Below, piece by piece: positions 44,646 through 54,935 of a stretch of DNA of 64,000 nt (positions are counted from its first letter, which is position 1; each line of letters starts with the position of its first letter). The DNA is taken from the NCBI RefSeq assembly GCF_027943255.1, contig NC_072897.1, positions 60,350,406 through 60,414,405 on the forward strand, read 5' to 3'. Below the pieces are notes generated by a model, which was not told the DNA's origin, made no database searches, and worked only from the letters and a program-made list of their open reading frames with translations. The translations under genes and the position numbers were made by a program. This stretch comes from Anastrepha obliqua. Taxonomy: Eukaryota > Arthropoda > Insecta > Diptera > Tephritidae.

Positions 44646-45186
44646 GGGTTTTTCAGTAAGAGCGCTTCAACTTTTGAACTTTTTTGAATAAAACACAAAC
44701 GGTTTGACTTTTTTAACTAATTTTTTTTTATTATCGAGTTTGAACATATACATTTAAGTATGAAATTCGATTTCTTTTGCATGACCACCGCGTGCACGTT
44801 TTACGAAGTCCAATCGTTGAACCCAATTTTCGACCACTCTTTTGCATAAATCGGCCGAAATTCCAGCAATTTCGCGTTCAATATTGGCTCTGAGCTCACA
44901 AATCGTCGCCGGTTTGTTACTGTAGACCAATGACTTCACATAACCCCAAAACGGGACGGCTTGTTAAATGGACCGTAAAATGGCCGTAATGCTCTTAAAG
45001 TAGCAGCAACAGAACGATTATTTTCATAAAAAATTTGCACGATTTGCAATCGTTGCTCAAGTGTGTAGCGTTCCATGATGAAATGTATACTAATGAAGTT
45101 TACAAAAGACAAACGAAAAATAAAAAATATTGCGTCGTTCGCCCTCCCTATCGGAAAAAAGTTGAAGCGCACCTATTGAATAACCC
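44646..45186 (-). mobile_element. internally deleted mariner-type transposon, 541 bp
   Basis: The inverted ends share GGGTT.TTCA..A and GCGCTTCAACTTTT, flanked by TA at 44644-44645 and 45187-45188. On the minus strand 45070 onward encodes MERYTLEQRLQIVQIFYENN, an N-terminal helix-turn-helix start. After a deletion joint near 44940, the frame 44939-44754 encodes NKPATICELRANIEREIAGI and VENWVQRLDFVKRARGGH, a transposase C-terminus. The whole catalytic core is lost. It is a MITE in the making, from an IS630-Tc1-mariner family distinct from the other mariners here. Confidence 0.85.
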
Positions 45187-45339
45187 TATACTTGAACTTA
45201 AGTCAAATACGGAAGGTCTAGTGTGTTGACGATGTGTCTTTCATGTTTGTGCAAATGCCTAACTGATTTCCACTTTTCTAAATGGCTCATTATTCGATTT
45301 GCTGTGAACATGTGCTGACTCTGAATTTCTGCTGAAATC

Positions 45340-45515
45340 CTCTACTAGTGTGGTAAAAATAGCGAAAAATCTGAAATTCTCTACGAGTGTGGTAAGTAAA
45401 GATCTGAACTCCTCCTAGAGTGTATTAAAAACAGCAAGAACCCTTAAATCGCCTACAAGCGTGCTAAAAATATAAAATCAACTAGTGTGACAAGTAAAAA
45501 TCTGAAACCCCTCAC
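45340..45515 (+). repeat. degenerate short tandem repeat, about 48-bp unit
   Basis: Four units share CTAC(T/G)AGTGTGGTAA and AAATCTGAAA. The units differ strongly, so the array is old. Related words recur at about 50380-50500. No function is visible. Confidence 0.6.
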
Positions 45516-45552
45516 AACGAATTTTGAATTTAAAACTCGAAAAAACGTATTT

Positions 45553-45842
45553 AACATTTGCGCCTTCTCATTCGATTAACATTCTCTGATGTAAGCAGAG
45601 GACGTAAAAAAATAGAGTAGGTTAAGGTTAAGGAACGAATGAGCAGGTTAAATGTCAAATGCTAACAAAACGCGGCTAAGAAATTTGTATTATTTCACCG
45701 CGGCCTTAGAAAAGTTAACATAAGACAGTTAGCATAGCGGAGCGTAGTCAACAGAATTAAATATAGCATTTGCATTGAAATGTAAAATGCCATGATTTGG
45801 TTTTAGCAGAGAATGTTAATGCAATGAGAAGGTGCAAATGTT
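45553..45842. repeat. fold-back centre: loop with short inverted flanks
   Basis: AACATTTGCGCCTTCTCATT (45553) is inverted at 45823-45842, enclosing 45585-45805. The loop matches 8520-8740 in reverse. This is the only place where loop, inverted flank and the long arm (copy A, 45806 onward) are all contiguous, so it shows the architecture of the family. Confidence 0.75.
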
Positions 45843-46541
45843 ACTGTGAGCTTTTTTTAGTACAACTGAGATTTGAAAGATTTGTAGTAAGGAAATTTAG
45901 CACACCGAGTTTATAGACACCTCACTGACTTTTGCCCATACAAAAATTAGAAACACCACACATCTTTCACCTCAACACATTTCTCACCTCGACATTAAAC
46001 CAATTAAATTTTTATTATTTTCGTATTTTTGAAATAATAAGCGAGTACGTAAAATTTATTACATAATTTTTTTTTTTTACTTCAATTAAAAACAAAAAAC
46101 GAATTAAAAAAAAATTTGCGGCGGGAATTGAAATCGAGTCTAACATGTGGCGAGGAAAAATAGGCGGTGCGTTTATTTCTTCGACTGCTTATTTTTTCCA
46201 TTTTGTTACTTTTGAAATTATAAGCGGATACATAAAATTTATTACAAATTTTTTTACGATTACATAAAAAACAGAGAATTGATGGCGAGTCACGTGGGGA
46301 GGATAAATACGCAGAGCGTTTATTTGTGATGTCTACGTAGATATGTATGCGCGCGACGCGAATACATAAGTTCTAATAAATTCTGAAAGTAATTCATGAA
46401 GTTTTTCATTACATACATTCATAAATAAACGTATACTCTATATGTACATAAATGATGGTATATGACAATATAAGTACATAATATGTATGTATGTACATGT
46501 CAATAGGAGGTATTTGCATTCAGAAAAAAAGAACGGTTTAG
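45806..46541 (+). repeat. fold-back arm, copy A (proximal part)
   Basis: It matches copy C (54936-55735, +) and copy B (53030-53800, -). Blocks include CAATGAGAAGGTGCAAATGT, AGCACACCGAGTTTATAGAC and the CGAGTCACGTGGGGAGGATA type block. Interrupted after position 46541 by the piggyBac element; it continues at 49284-49972. Confidence 0.85.
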
Positions 46542-49283
46542 CCCTAGAACACACACCCGGGTACAAATGTATCCACTTCAACTTTGAAGTGTTGTAACTT
46601 TTGAACCGCTATACCTCTATACCGCTTACTTCAGATCTAGGAAGATTATTTAGTTTTGAGTTCAAGTTCAAAATTTGAACCAGATCGGACCATTGGTTCA
46701 GGAGCTACAGCCTTCCAAACACATTATATACGTAAACACACACCCGGGATACGTTTGTACCCCAATAGTAAAAATCCTCATAATAATCAAAAAAAAAACA
46801 TTTTTTATACTATTTCTTTATTTCAAAAATTAAAAATATTCATTTCACACATTATATTATTGACTTTTATTATAAAAATTATAAAAATGCATCTTATATC
46901 TAAGGAAAATCATGGCAAATAGAGCAATTTGTTGATGTGACCGAATGTTCAAGACACATTGGCTTCTTACATTTGGCGCACAGGTTTCTGGTTTTTCTAC
47001 GGCGTTTTTCCTCTTGTGCGTAACATAAATAGCAAGATCCGGACACTGGTTTTGACGATTTATGGCTCTGGCTTCAATAATGGGCATACACAATGCTTCA
47101 GCCAATCTGCGCAGGATCTGCTTACGCTTGTTGTTTGTTCTCCAAGGCAACATAGGGTTATTCAAATCGTAGACAATGTAGGCTGCAAGAGCTGTAATGT
47201 CCAACATGTTGAAGAACATCGCTAGTGGCCATCGTTTTGTTTGTCTTTGTGTTGGATATTCCGCAAACATTTGGTCCATTCGATCAACACCACCTTTGGT
47301 ACGATTATAATATTCAATTATTTCAGGTTTCCCACTGTCAGCTATTTCAGCATCATTATGCATGGTCGAAAGCAAAATTACTGCTTTATTTTTTTTGGGA
47401 ACATAAAAGCACATTGTCACATTATTTTTGAAGCCAAATGTCGTAGAACCAATTGTCCTGTTTTTGTTCTGCTTCATTTCTTGAGGAATATATGATTTGT
47501 TTTTGCGCAAAGTTCCAACGGTCGTGAGTTTCCAGGTGAGAAGCAGTTCTGCAACTGGCAAGGTCGTAAAAAAATTGTCCATTGTAATGTTTCGGCCACT
47601 TCCTTGGTATTTGGCAGACAAATCCTTCACCACTCGTTCGCCTTGGTTCGTTTCCCTACCAGTTTCTGTTTGGCCAGTATATATTTGTCCATGCAGTGGA
47701 TATGCATTTGTGGCATCGCAAATCCACCAAACCTTGACACCATATTTAGCAGGTTTTGACGGTATGTACTGCGTAAACCGTGTGCGTCCACGGTAAGGAA
47801 ATAATTGTTCATCAATCGTCAAGCATGAGCTGGGCTTGTAATGTGCAGCAAGATTATTGTTCATCATCGTCCACAACTCACTGATCGGTGCTGCTTTATC
47901 AGTTAGTAAGCGTGTTGCACGAGTGTTTTTATCGTCAAATCTTAGGAACCGCAATATCGAACAGAAACGGTTGACTCCCATTGTGGCGCGATATAAAGGA
48001 TAGTTTTTGACGCTCCATAAATCTCGAACATGTTCTCCATTGCTATGGTTCGCACCAGTCATAATAAGTATGCCAAAAAATGCATACAGCTCTGTTATTG
48101 ACACAGGCGTCCATGACTTAGGAGTTGTGTTTGGATGCGCTTGTTGTAAGCATTATAAGTTTTTTTTGCTAACTTTTTTGTGTGGCGCATAATTATATCA
48201 GCCATTTCAACGTTCATGAAACATTTGAATGTTTGCTCTATTGACAACATTTCAGTGCATCTAGCTGGTCCAGAACGTTCTCTTATAATATTTTGTCTGA
48301 GTACCTGACGACTTACATTTGGTTCTTTCATCCACTCAGTACCATCACGTGCAACAAATTTTTCGCCACTAGCAGGTAATTCATTATTTTCTTCTACTTC
48401 TTCTTCTTCATCGTCTTCTTCATCATCCTCATAGTCCGCATAATCAGGTAATACTTCTGCGGCACTTTGCGAAACTTCAGCATCGTCATCAGCAATTTTA
48501 ATGTCATTGAATTGAATTTCTTCTTCATCTTCTGAGTCAAAGTCATAGGGAGCGTCATCGTCACAAATTTCATCAAATAAAGATTGTATATATGATTCTC
48601 GCTGTTCCTCAGTTAGCCTGCATAATAAAAAAAATTAGTATATGTTTACATTGTTGCTTATTTTACATTGTTTACCTTCTATATGCTGCACTTGATAAAT
48701 ATTCGTTTCTTCTTGAAGTCATTTCGTATCCAGTTATTTATAGTTTCAGTTATATTTATTTTCACTTCTTATACTTTTGAGCACCAAAACAATAATGAAA
48801 ACAGGCAGCATTTATAACAACACCTCGTGTGAAAACAACCCTTGCAGCTGCATATAAAACACAAAAACCAGTTATACCAGTGTATTTGCTACCTACGTAC
48901 CCATACCTTGCGCGACCTTTTTGCACATATCTTTTGAACCAGGTAGAATATATCAATGAAATAAAAACCAAAATGTGTATTCGTTGTTACTCTACAAGTA
49001 TATTATTATAAATTATATTATTTTGTTTTGCATTTATCAGGACAACAACAAAAACAAAAATCCACTGTTGCATGTCCTGAATTTATTTGCCCATATCGCT
49101 GGAACCAGTAGGAATATTCGAATGAAACAAAAGACAAAATACTTGTTATATATTAAAATATACATTAAAAAAAAATCTTAGAAATCGGTTGAATAAGCAT
49201 TAAAAAAACCGCAAAATAAGGTCCCGGGTACAAACGTATCCCGGGTGTGTGTTTACATGGTATTTTCTGTGTGTGTTCTAGGG
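46542..49283 (-). mobile_element. piggyBac-type transposon, 2742 bp
   Basis: It begins CCCTAGAACACACAC at 46542 and ends with the complement GTGTGTTCTAGGG at 49283. The right flank is TTAA (49284-49287), and the left flank is TTAG (46538-46541), a TTAA copy with one change. The uninterrupted arms (about 55730 +, about 53000 -) read GGTTTAAGATAAATC, with a single TTAA at this position, proving the insertion. A second internal ACACCCGGG-type repeat lies near both ends (46552, 46740, 49230). Terminus and target agree with the piggyBac superfamily. Confidence 0.96.
46900..48722 (-). pseudogene. piggyBac-type transposase, two exons, two frameshifts
   Basis: The start is the ATG at 48722 (MTSRRNEYLSSAAYR). 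A 58-bp GT-AG intron (48618-48675) joins it to LTEEQRESYIQSLFDE, followed by an acidic stretch (about 48590-48370). The conserved domain includes FVARDGTEWMKEP, TPKSWTPVSITELYAFFG and the three Asp motifs WICDATNAY, NITMDNFFTTLP and GGVDRMDQMF. The C-terminal Cys-rich domain (CAKCKKPMC) is present in another frame, ending at a TAG at 46900. One frameshift lies at about 48110-48170 and one in an A-run near 47012. All other coding sequence looks intact, so the copy is young compared with its neighbours. Confidence 0.93.
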
Positions 49284-49972
49284 TTAAGATAAATCAACGC
49301 TTATTTTATGTTGTATGTCAATTTATAGTTTATGTATTCGACACCATTTACATACATATGTATGTATGTACATTTGTATATGAAAAACAATAATGCACAA
49401 GCGAAAGAACATCATCTTCCTTTCATTCATATGTACATATGCATGTATGCCCAATAACCTTGACTTATGTATGTATGTACACATGTCACAGCACATCACA
49501 TTCTTACAAGAAATCAATTACAAATACATACGCACTAGTGAACGAGTTTCTTCCTAACAAGTACAAAAACAATTCTGCTCTATGTATTATATGTATATAT
49601 ACACACTTTATGTCCTAGCATATGTACATACATATATACCCAGTTGCCTTCTAAACTTCCCACAAAATTATTGTATTCATATGTTACTACATCCATGCAC
49701 GTTCATACATTAATGCATACATATATGCGCGAGCACAGCCCTCCCTTCTTGCTTCCGTGTACTTTTGTCTTTCACCAGTCGATATTCCTAATATTGTACT
49801 TACAAAAACACAATACTTTGATAGACGCAAAAGCAACAGCAAGCGCAACGCGATGGCCGCTTTGCCACCACACATTCTAAAATGTTCTAGAACACAACAA
49901 AAACATATACCTCACATGCGCATGTCGCCCAAAGCTAAAATCTAAGCCTAGCGACTAAAAAAACAAAATAAA
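49284..49972 (+). repeat. fold-back arm, copy A (distal part)
   Basis: It matches 55732-56400 (+) and 52350-52990 (-): CGACACCATTTACATACATA, CAATAACCTTGACTTAT and AGTCGATATTCCTAATATTG blocks. It ends after AGCGACTAAAAAAAC, where module M should follow; a deletion of about 400 bp joins it directly to the mariner derivative at 49973. Confidence 0.85.
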
Positions 49973-50360
49973 ATGTTTAAATAAAACATAACAGAGTTAA
50001 ATTTCAGGCAAATTTATATTATCTCCTTCAAAATATGACCCGTCTGAAGCAACACACATGTGCCAACGTTTAACCCAGTCCTCCAAACAGCCCCGGTAGG
50101 CCTACATGGCCCTTAGCTCCTTCGTCGTATTCTCTTTGATATCTTTGATCGGTGCGATTGCGCGTTATCATCACGCAAAATCCAAGAATTGTTTGTTCAC
50201 ATTTCCGGCCGTTCGCAACATACAGCATCTCACCAAGGCTTCAAAACGGATAAATAATATTCTTTATTAACTGCGTGGCCCGATGGAAGGAAGTCATGGT
50301 AGACTATGCCTTGGCAATCGAAGAAAACAGTCAACATCACTTTCCCGGTTCTTTTTGCAT
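49973..50360 (+). mobile_element. mariner derivative, left end deleted
   Basis: Same 418-bp family as 51515-51932 and 56780-57197, beginning at ATGTTTAAATAAAAC. The left inverted terminus is lost together with arm module M, and the right terminus is degenerate after CCCGGTTC. It holds the same transposase remnants on the minus strand. Confidence 0.85.
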
Positions 50361-50789
50361 TGCAGACATTTACCACGCGAGTGACGCGAGTGGAGGGTTT
50401 CTATATGTACTTACCACGCTAGGACAGGAATTCAGATTTTTTCTGCGTTTACCAAACTACTAAGGAATTTCATAAGATTTTTCGGCACACTACTAAGGAA
50501 ATCGACTTATTTCATGCCCACAGCGAAGCGAATAAATTTGCGATTAAGAAGGCCGCGCGGCAGTTAATTTGTGGTGCAGAAGCTAAAGTCGGCGGAATTA
50601 TTCGTTTTGTTTTTTGGCAGGTTCAGGTCCTGAAGTCATATTTTTTTTCCTTGCACATTTTTGTTTTGACAATTCAAACCAGGAAAGTTTGGTCTAATTT
50701 TTGAGTTTATTTTAATTAAAATTTCTTTAAAGTACTGGTTTTTTTTTGTATTTCATAACAGAAATTTCTTTTCGGTATAAAATAGTTCA
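50361..50789. other. unassigned sequence left of copy B
   Basis: It contains short TACYACACTAGTA-like words related to 45340-45515, and a B-box-like GGTTCAGGTCCTG at 50629. Otherwise nothing recognisable. Confidence 0.4.
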
Positions 50790-51019
50790 TACTGGATATG
50801 ACCTGATTTTTATATAAATCAATCAAAACAGGAAATATGTACATATGTCTTGAATCTCTTTCATCAAATCCAAATTATATTGATGAGAAAATATCATTCT
50901 AATATCCGTCCAGAAAGCCAAACGCGCATACACACATACATGTGCATATAATTACCCATACAAACTTTCAACTAACGCAAATAACGAATAAATGAGTGAT
51001 TAAAAAAGTTAATTAGTAA

Positions 51020-51260
51020 TTATAGTTTAGCGCAATCGTGAAAGACGTGTCGTATACGCGTACATTGTCCCATATTTGACTCAGGTTCAAGTCCTGTACA
51101 GACTTTTCTTTGTTCGATATTTTTACTGAATTTTTTGTATTTGGTTTAATTAATAGAATTGATTTAAAATAGTGCATTCAGCTTTTCTAATACCTGTTAT
51201 TTATAAATTTATTTTCTACATATATAAAATTATTCATACTTCTTTGGATTGATTTATATG
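51020..51260 (+). mobile_element. possible tRNA-like SINE head within the arm
   Basis: TAGCGCAATCG at 51028 resembles an A-box, and GGTTCAAGTCCTG at 51086 a B-box. The spacing is about 58 bp. The same block occurs inverted in the other arm (60430-60510). It could be a tRNA-derived SINE fixed in the arm, or a chance tRNA-like word. No separate target duplication was seen. Confidence 0.4.
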
Positions 51261-51514
51261 TAAAACAGCCATAAAGGCAATGCACATGAATGTGCATTCA
51301 TATATGTATGTACATATGTATTTAATCTTTTCAGTCAAATCTGAACTACTTACATACACATATTGATGAGAAAATGTTCTAATATCCATGGATGCATCCA
51401 GAAAGCCAAACGCGCATACACTCATGTGTATATACGAACGCAAAATGTATGCATATAAAAAACAACAACTGCGACCGTCTTCTTGTCCGTCAGTGAAAAG
51501 ATGGGATATGTATA

Positions 51515-51932
51515 CCCTATGAGCAAAACGAACCGGGAAGGTGATGTTGACTGTTTTCTTCGATTGCCAAGCCATAGTCCACCATGACTACCTTCCATCG
51601 GGCCAGGCAGTCAATAAAGAATATTATTTATCCGTTTTGAAGCCATTGAGAGATGCTGTATGTTGCGAACGGCCGGAAATGTGAACAAAAAATTCTTGGA
51701 TTTTGCGTGATGATAACGCGCAATCGCACCGATCAAAGAGATCAAAGAGAATACGACGAAGGAGCTGAAGGTCATGTAGGCCTACCAGGGCTGTTTGAAG
51801 GACTGGGTTAAACGTTGGCACATGTGTGTTGCTTCAGACGGGTCATATTTTGAAGGAGATAATATAAATTTGCCTGAAATTTAACTCTGTTATGTTGTAT
51901 TTAAACATTCCCGGTACGTTTTGATCATAGGG
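51515..51932 (-). mobile_element. 418-bp mariner derivative in left arm
   Basis: Ends are CCCTATGAGCAAAACG (51515) and the complement of CCCTATGATCAAAACG (51932), with TA at 51513-51514 and 51933-51934. On the plus strand (sense of the transposase) it has IVHHDYLPSGQAVNKEYY, WILRDDNAQSHRSK and, after a deletion, KRWHMCVASDGSYFEGDN. These are mariner transposase pieces around the second catalytic Asp and at the C-terminus. The partner at 56780-57197 is also 418 bp. Confidence 0.9.
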
Positions 51933-53803
51933 TACATATATGCGGCTTTGCGGACAGAAATGTGTGATTCCCTGGATTTGTTCAAGGAATCTAAGTTGCA
52001 TTAACTCGCGACTGTCGAACAGTTAGAAGACATATTTACATACATGTAAGGGTGCATACATACATACGGACCCGCGTCCACTCGACATGACAAAAATTCA
52101 AGATTTATCAAATATTGGCAAATATTATAATTCTACGCGAAATATTCCAATATTGACTATTTTCTAATGGTCGCGAAAATTGGCATATGGGCGGCTCGTT
52201 TTATGAATGAAATTGAAATATGAGCTCGAACTTATGAATGAACTTTTTGTTTTTGTTCTAAATTGTTCAGCGCCATCGCTGATAGAATCATGGCCGCTGC
52301 GACTGCGTCTACGAATGTATTTTGTTTTTTTAGTCGCTAGGCTTAGATTTTAGCTTTGGGCGACATGCGCATGTGAGGTATATGTTTTTGTTGCGTTCTA
52401 GAACATTTTAGAATGTGTGGTGGCAAAGCGGCCATCGCGTTGCGCTTGCTGTTCCTTTTGCGTCTATCAAAGTATTGTGTTTTTGTAAGTACAATATTAG
52501 GAATATCGACTGGTGAAAGACAAAAGTACACGGAAGCAAGAAGGGAGGGCTGTGCTCGCGCATATATGCATGAATGTATGAACATGCATGGATGTAGTAA
52601 CATATGAATACAATTATTTTGTGGGAAGTTTAGAAGGCAAGTAAGTATATACATATGTATGTATATATGCTAGGACATAAAGTGGGTATATATACATACA
52701 TAGAGCAGAATTGTTTTTGCACTTGTTAGGAAGAAACTCATTCACTAGTGGTATGTGTATTTGATTTCTTGTAAGAATGTGATGTGCTGTGACATGTGTA
52801 CATACATAAGTCAAGGTTATTGGGCATACATGCATATGTACATATGTATGAAAGGAAGATGATGTTCTTGCGCTTGTGCATTATTGTTTTTCATATACAA
52901 ATGTACATACATACATATGTACATATGTAAATGCTGTCGAATACATAAACTATAAATTGACATACAATATAAAATAAGTGTTGATTTATCTTAAACCGTT
53001 ATTTTTTTCTGAATGCAAATACCTCCTATTGACATGTACATACATATTATGTACTTATATTGTCATATACCATCATTTATGTACATATAGAGTATACGTT
53101 TATTTATGAATGTATGTAATGAAAAACTTCATGAATTACTTTCAGAATTTATTAAAACTTATTCGCGTTGCGCGCATACCTATCTACGTAGACATCACAA
53201 ACCTTTTGTTCACAACGCAGGCGCAGAAACAAACGCTCTGCGTATTTATCCTCCCCATGTGACTCGCCATCAATTCTCGGCGCCAATTTATTTGTTTTTT
53301 CTTTTTTAAATTTTTTTTTTTCTAATGTAATCGTAAAAAAATTTGTAATAAATTTTATGTATCCGCTTATCATTTCAAAAGTAACAAAATGGAAAAAAAT
53401 AAGCAGACGAAGAAATAAACACACCGCCAATTTTTCCTCGCCACATGTTAGACTCGATATCAATTCCCGGCGCCAACTTTTTTTTTTAATTAGTTTTTTT
53501 TAATGTAATTGAAAAAAAATTTGGTGTAATAAATTTTACGTATTCGCTTATTATTTAAAAATACGAAAATAGTAAAAATTTAATTGGTTTAATGTCGAGG
53601 TGAGAAATGTGTTGTGTGTTGAGGTGAAAGATGTGTGGTGATTTCAATTTTTGTGTGGGCAAAACTCAGTGTGGTGTCTATAAACTCGGTGTGCTAAATT
53701 TCCTTGCTACAAATCTTTCAAATTTCAATTGTACTAAAAAAAGCTCACAGTAACATTTGCACCTTCTCATTGCATTAACATTATCTGCTAAAATGTATGT
53801 GTA

Positions 53804-54935
53804 CAGTGGCTCCCATTTTATTTTATGCAGGCGAACTACTAAAACTTCGAATGCAGTATTTTGAAAGCTAAAACTTCTTTTGAAAAAATTTAAATATCAA
53901 ATAATTTATACGCAATTGCAGTATAAAAAAGGCACTTCATATATTTTTCTAAGCTTTAAAGAAAAAATATAAAAAACAAAAACACAGAACAGTTCAAATT
54001 TTTATGTAATAGCTTATTTCACGAAGTATTCATTTTTTTTTTAAATTTTAGTTAAACTAATGATTTAAAAATGATTCAGTGCTTTGTGTGGTATCCTTTG
54101 GCTTTGTTAACAGCTTTTAACATTTCTGGCATTAACTACACTAGGGTTTTCGTCACTTCCGGCTCGATTTTGTTCCACTCCTCCAAAATTACGGTTTTTA
54201 TCTGATCTCTCTTGCTTATGTGATGTGTGCGGATTTTTGTTTCCAGTAATGACCATAAATTCTCGATGACGTTCATGATTGAGCCGGTAGCTGCATTAAA
54301 TGTGGACACTTCCATATGAGCCATCGTGCAGACATTATGTTTACGGTCATTGTCCTGGTAGAATTCCGTTTATCTTGAGGTATTCCAAGTTTCGCAGCAC
54401 TTTGGAGTAGATTATCTTTTAGAATATTTTGTAGATAATACCCTCGACAAACCATAAATTTTCTACTCCGGCTACTGACATATGTACATGCCCATACCAT
54501 TACACTGCCACCACCATGTTTCACAGTCGGTTTTATATTGCTTTTGTGGAGCTCAGTATTAGGTTTCCGCTAGACGTAAGACATTCCATCTGAGCCGAAT
54601 AGGTTGAATTTGTACCCGTCAGAAAATATTACCGATTTCCAGAAATCAAAATCTTTAATTACAAGCTGTCTGGCGAAGGCAACGAGGCTCAATTGATTTT
54701 TTTTTATTTACGATTTATTTATTCCTTTCGTGCTACGCAACCATTAAAGTCCTTTTCACGTAGTACCCGTCGCACTGTTTCGACGCAACATGATTTGCCC
54801 ACTTCCTGCTGAATTTCCTTTAGCAGTTTTGGAGCCGATATCATTGAGTTTTCTTTTATTTTTCGAACAGTTTAACGCCCATCACATTCGTCAAAAATTT
54901 TATTTGGGGCACATCCGCTTTATTTCGCACCCGAT
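53804..54935 (-). mobile_element. Tc1-like transposon, 5' end lost, at the palindrome centre
   Basis: The 3' terminus is CAGTGGCTCCCATTTTATTT at 53804, preceded by TA. On the minus strand it encodes, from about 54880, KLLKEIQQEVGKSCCVETVRRVL (second helix-turn-helix region), GGGSVMVWACTYV, a QD-like motif, VIENLWSLLETKIRTH and EVTKTLV. The first 40 or so residues and the 5' terminus are absent, because the right palindrome arm begins directly at 54936. Several stops. Confidence 0.85.

Larger units (their letters stand above)
50790..53800 (-). repeat. large palindrome, left arm (copy B)
   Basis: Reading leftwards from 53800, this arm matches copy C rightwards from 54936 over its full length, apart from insertions in C. 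Paired blocks include 53090/55630, 52520/56215, 52370/56380, 51930/56780, 51370/57365 and 50870/60690. It carries the 418-bp mariner derivative in the same place as C, so that insertion predates the arm duplication or inversion. Non-coding. Confidence 0.9.

Noticed and set aside
45035..45229. 64-codon plus-strand frame near the deleted mariner-type element
   Set aside because: Antisense to the transposase N-terminus, running out through the inverted end.
47497..47796. 99-codon plus-strand frame
   Set aside because: Antisense to the piggyBac-type transposase.
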